NCBI GenBank assembly: GCA_009602725.1
Contig: WELB01000182.1
Span: 159,546 to 178,470, forward strand
Direction of reading: 5' to 3'
Length of the DNA stretch: 18,925 bases
Source: Spirogloea muscicola
Taxonomy: Eukaryota; Streptophyta; Zygnematophyceae; Spirogloeales; Spirogloeaceae
Position 1 is the first letter of the stretch. Every line of letters starts with the position of its first letter. The notes beneath the pieces were generated by a model. That model was given only the letters and a program-made list of their open reading frames with translations, searched no databases and had not been told where the DNA came from. A program made the translations under genes and the position numbers. Below, piece by piece: positions 16,158 through 18,925 of the stretch.

Positions 16158-18706
16158 TCACAGTAGTTTGGCTCGCCTTCCTTGCTTGCGAACCCAAGGA
16201 ATAACCTTAGATGTCGTACGCAGATACTCCTGGTAATCCACGTCCGTGCCCCACTTCTTGAGCGCTGCTTTCTCTAGCAAAGGTATCTGCGTCGCAGCAA
16301 GTGTATCCCTTCCTTGTCATCAAGGGAACAGATCCAGAAGAGTAACAGATTTATGATTTCATCAGCATGCCTGGAATCCTGATACCAGCAGTCATTGTCG
16401 AGTGGCTCACCCCAGAAACTCTTATTAAGAGGTACATTGTACCCACTGGGCTGATGAGAGCTGCAAGCACAGAGCAAGTGCAAATGCAACAATGTTTGTG
16501 TGTCCAAGAAGCAATCCGCACAATAAGCACTCTATTCTACTGTCAATGTGACGTAAATCTCAAGTTCTTGCAGCATTTTGCATATTACAAGATACATAGA
16601 GCTCCAAACAGAAGACTAACAATATTGCTGCTTCCTGACTCATGCTTACCTCGAAAAAGCAGCTAGGCGGCTCTCATTATTAGCCAAGCACTTGCAGTAG
16701 TCACCTCTTCCGTGTCAACACAACTTCAGCTTGAGGAACTTACCAACTAATCGGCCCATGGGAGCCAAGGACCTGAAGGACAGCAGGTACACGCCCCACC
16801 ACAGGACCATCTCCCCAAAGTAATTTGGATGCCTGCTGTACCTACAGGGACACAAAACAGCAGTCAAAGACAGACCTGTCAGCAACTTCTTGCGACTCCC
16901 CACCCATTGTGCTCTTAAAAATGGTGTGCAGCAAATACTGGTAACAGAATGCAAGGGATCTGCAAGTTGCTGTATGATGTATACCTCCAAAGCCCACTAT
17001 TAATCCACTTCCCCTTGCTGGACTCCAACTGCCTGAACCTGCTACCCTTGGACGCAATATGCCAGGCAAGGTCAATCTGGGTACAAACTGCGATTCAAGT
17101 CTGCATGGCTTGACAGAGAAATTGGAGGTATTTGAGTAGCATCAACCAGCCACAATCTGTCGTAGACTGCAATATGCCCAGCCGCACTTTCTTGTGCTCA
17201 CGTGCTCAATGGCCAAACACAGTACCTAATCGCAAGTCAAGCCTGACATGTCCTTGGTCGGACTTTGGCAACTGCTCTTGCAGCTAGATCTGCAATGTAA
17301 TTTGTCCACTTATACAAGTGCCAAATTGAGCTCTTCACCTGTTCTTCTGGTAATCGGCAATCGTTTCTATGGCAAAACCAGCCATCCACACGCCCAATCC
17401 TGAGGATCAAAGCAGGAAGCAGGTCTGTCTTCCTGGAAAAGTCGATCCTGAAGCCGCATCCCATAATGTAAGCAATAAATGCTTAAGCTCGGTAGTCAGG
17501 ATGTCAAGCTGCCCAGCTTGTCAAAGTCTTGTATTCGCACCGAGCAAGTCGGTCCAGCCAGGCCACAGCACATCAAGGCCGCCAGAGTTGAGCAGCAGGA
17601 CGGGCAGTAGCACCATGTATATCCACACTGCCTGATCGACACATACTATCAGTTGATTATGGAGATCAAGGTCATTCTGAGCTTTTGAAGTCTAAGCAAG
17701 GCATCAATGAAACGAATTTTAGGGGGTAGGCTTGCGCTTTGAGCAACCTCCCTGCACGAAGTTACTTCTACTTGGTCTTGACAATCTTGTGCTTGGTACG
17801 AGGTCTATGAGTACAAATAGCAGCCAGTGAGGAGTGAAAGAGAATAGAGCCTTGACTGAAGTATCTAGATGAAGGTTGTAAAATGTAGATTGAATTCTCA
17901 AGCAATTAGTCAGCAACTGGATAAACTTGGCAACCTGTATGGTCCAGAAGGCGAAGAAGTAGGGTGGATTGTCACGGACGCCATCAAAGCGGCTGTCGCG
18001 CCCAACCTGGTAGCTTGCAAGCATGACACAGCCAAGGTCAGAGAGGCAAATGCTTCATCACTGAAGCAAAGAACTGTGATTAGTACGGTTTAACAGCCCC
18101 ATAACAGAGAACTACACAGTGATAGTTGTGCAGGCTTGCATATTAACAACCAGGAGTTGATAGTCCAGGAGTCAAGGGCTTAGATTTAAAACTTAGGGTT
18201 CATGGTATCAAGGGTTTAGGAGTTAGGCTATGCGAGCGCCTCGCACTTGAAGAACGCGGGCAAAGAGGTGGGTCCCCAGCCGCGCAGCCCACAGACAGAC
18301 CAGCACGGTGGCCGCGACCTGCACAAAATGCACAAGTTGGCGCTGAGCTCAGGATGGGGCTGAGCTCGAACCTTAGATGGGTAAAATGATTCCATCAGTT
18401 CAAACAGGTCGCATAGGGCTCATCGCTCTCCGGTAAGACCAGCCAGCACTGTGCCCACTGACCGTCCTGTGACCATAAACTGCATATATATGTACGAGTG
18501 TGTGTGTATGTACATTGATGTATGAGAGCTTGGTTTGAGTTTTGCCTTGGCCTTTCAAAGAGAGGCTCGTCTAGGGTCAGGGTGCTAGGTCGGGCTCCTC
18601 TGCGGCCCCAGCCCTAAGCCCTAAGCCCTGAGCCCTACATCCTCGACGACGCCGTCAATGCCAGAGCCCCGGAAAAGCTGCTCAGGCCGTCGCGGGAGGC
18701 CCGGAG

Positions 18707-18740
<34 letters not shown>

Positions 18741-18882
18741 GCCGGCAGCAGCGGACCTGGCGGGGCGGCCGGTCGAGCCGCGCGGCGAGCGAGAGGCCGG
18801 CGAGGGCGAGGAACGTAAGCGCGCCGGTGAGGTCAAAGAACTTCTCCGTCTGCGGCAGCGGCGGTGCGACGGCCGTGAGGAG

Positions 18883-18913
<31 letters not shown>

Positions 18914-18925
18914 CGGCAGCGCCTT
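16158..18925 (-). CDS. DUF1295 / steroid-5-alpha-reductase-like membrane protein, 5'-truncated by window edge
   Basis: Exons in transcript order: >18925-18757, 18318-18247, 18006-17935, 17631-17541, 17399-17339, 17038-16985, 16841-16744, 16460-16411 and 16286-16158 (TGA). All introns are GT-AG and in phase, with up to 264 residues visible. Landmarks in order are LPQTEKFFDLTGALTFLALA, LWAARLGTHLFARVLQ, RDSRFDGVRDNP, FFAFWTIQAVWIYMVLLPVL, WMAGFAIETIADYQKNRFRQ, GKWINSGLWRYSRHPNYFGE, MVLWWGVY and LLEKAALKKWG. The WRYSRHPNYFGE block is the signature shared by DUF1295, sterol reductases and isoprenylcysteine methyltransferases, which bind NADPH or SAM near the membrane face. The family has several membrane segments. 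The true substrate is unknown; a reductase role is only inferred from fold. No ATG is seen in exon 1, so the start lies outside. An alternative acceptor at CCGCAG (ending near 18850) could make the visible first exon shorter. Confidence 0.9.
18170..18235. repeat. Degenerate TTAGGG / GGGTTTAGG tract in intron 2 of the DUF1295 gene
   Basis: AGGGCTTAG, ACTTAGGGTT, AGGGTTTAGG and AGTTAGG follow one another, all diverged from TTTAGGG. The tract sits between the exons ending at 18247 and starting at 18006. Confidence 0.5.
18484..18530. repeat. TA/TG-rich microsatellite in the first visible intron of the DUF1295 gene
   Basis: ATATATATGTACGAG is followed by a short TG run and TATGTACATTGATGTATG. Simple sequence, no further signal seen. 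Confidence 0.6.
18605..18640. repeat. CCCTAAG tandem tract in the first visible intron of the DUF1295 gene
   Basis: CCCTAAG is present twice in tandem, flanked by CCCTGAG and CCCTACA, a degenerate telomere-like array of about four units inside the intron 18319-18756. Confidence 0.6.
18880..18913. repeat. GGC/GCC trinucleotide run at the right window edge
   Basis: About ten GGC units with one GGT interruption. Read on the minus strand in the DUF1295 frame it would give an arginine run, which is unusual for the family, so the run may be 5' UTR or an intron end instead of coding sequence. Confidence 0.6.

Overview
The window looks like nuclear DNA of a green alga (Chlorophyta, possibly a trebouxiophyte). 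It carries four intron-rich protein genes with GC-rich exons, canonical GT-AG introns plus one clear GC-AG intron, TGTAA-type poly(A) signals, TTTAGGG/CCCTAAA-like tracts and a PIN-LIKES transporter. The taxon is inferred from these traits, not from a marker gene. All exon coordinates were worked out by hand from splice signals, reading-frame phase and remembered family motifs. No alignment or search was run.

Layout. (1) 1-2130, plus strand: 3' part of a NudC/BOBBER-type CS-domain co-chaperone gene; its 5' end lies left of the window. (2) 2131-2733: convergent 3' flanks. (3) 6062 to 2734, minus strand: complete 8-exon gene for the mRNA-decapping Nudix hydrolase DCP2, predicted 382 aa. (4) 6063-8433: CCCTAAA-rich DCP2 5' flank, then repeat-rich DNA. 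This holds a ~180-bp element flanked by a perfect 10-bp direct repeat, copies of a GGGCTGG motif and a diverged tandem duplication. (5) 12137 to 8434, minus strand: complete 11-exon gene for a PIN-LIKES (PILS) / Mem_trans family membrane transporter, predicted 452 aa. (6) 12138-12590: GC-rich 5' flank with a (GGC)n run containing an unresolved base. (7) About 12590-15390: a dense mosaic of inverted and direct repeats. It includes three more copies of the ~180-bp element, two of them forming a large hairpin, and decayed coding remnants that resemble the tail of a non-LTR retrotransposon ORF. (8) 15390-16157: DUF1295 3' flank, with one poly(A)-like signal. (9) Window edge to 16158, minus strand: a DUF1295 / steroid-5-alpha-reductase-like membrane protein gene with nine exons visible, its 5' end beyond the right edge.

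The four genes have unrelated housekeeping or cellular roles: protein folding/dynein support, mRNA turnover, a membrane carrier and a membrane-embedded enzyme. Nothing suggests a pathway cluster. Three are co-oriented on the minus strand and separated by repeats; NudC converges on DCP2. The most unusual part is the repeat architecture on both sides of the PILS gene. I found no evidence for a defence system, CRISPR array or biosynthetic cluster.
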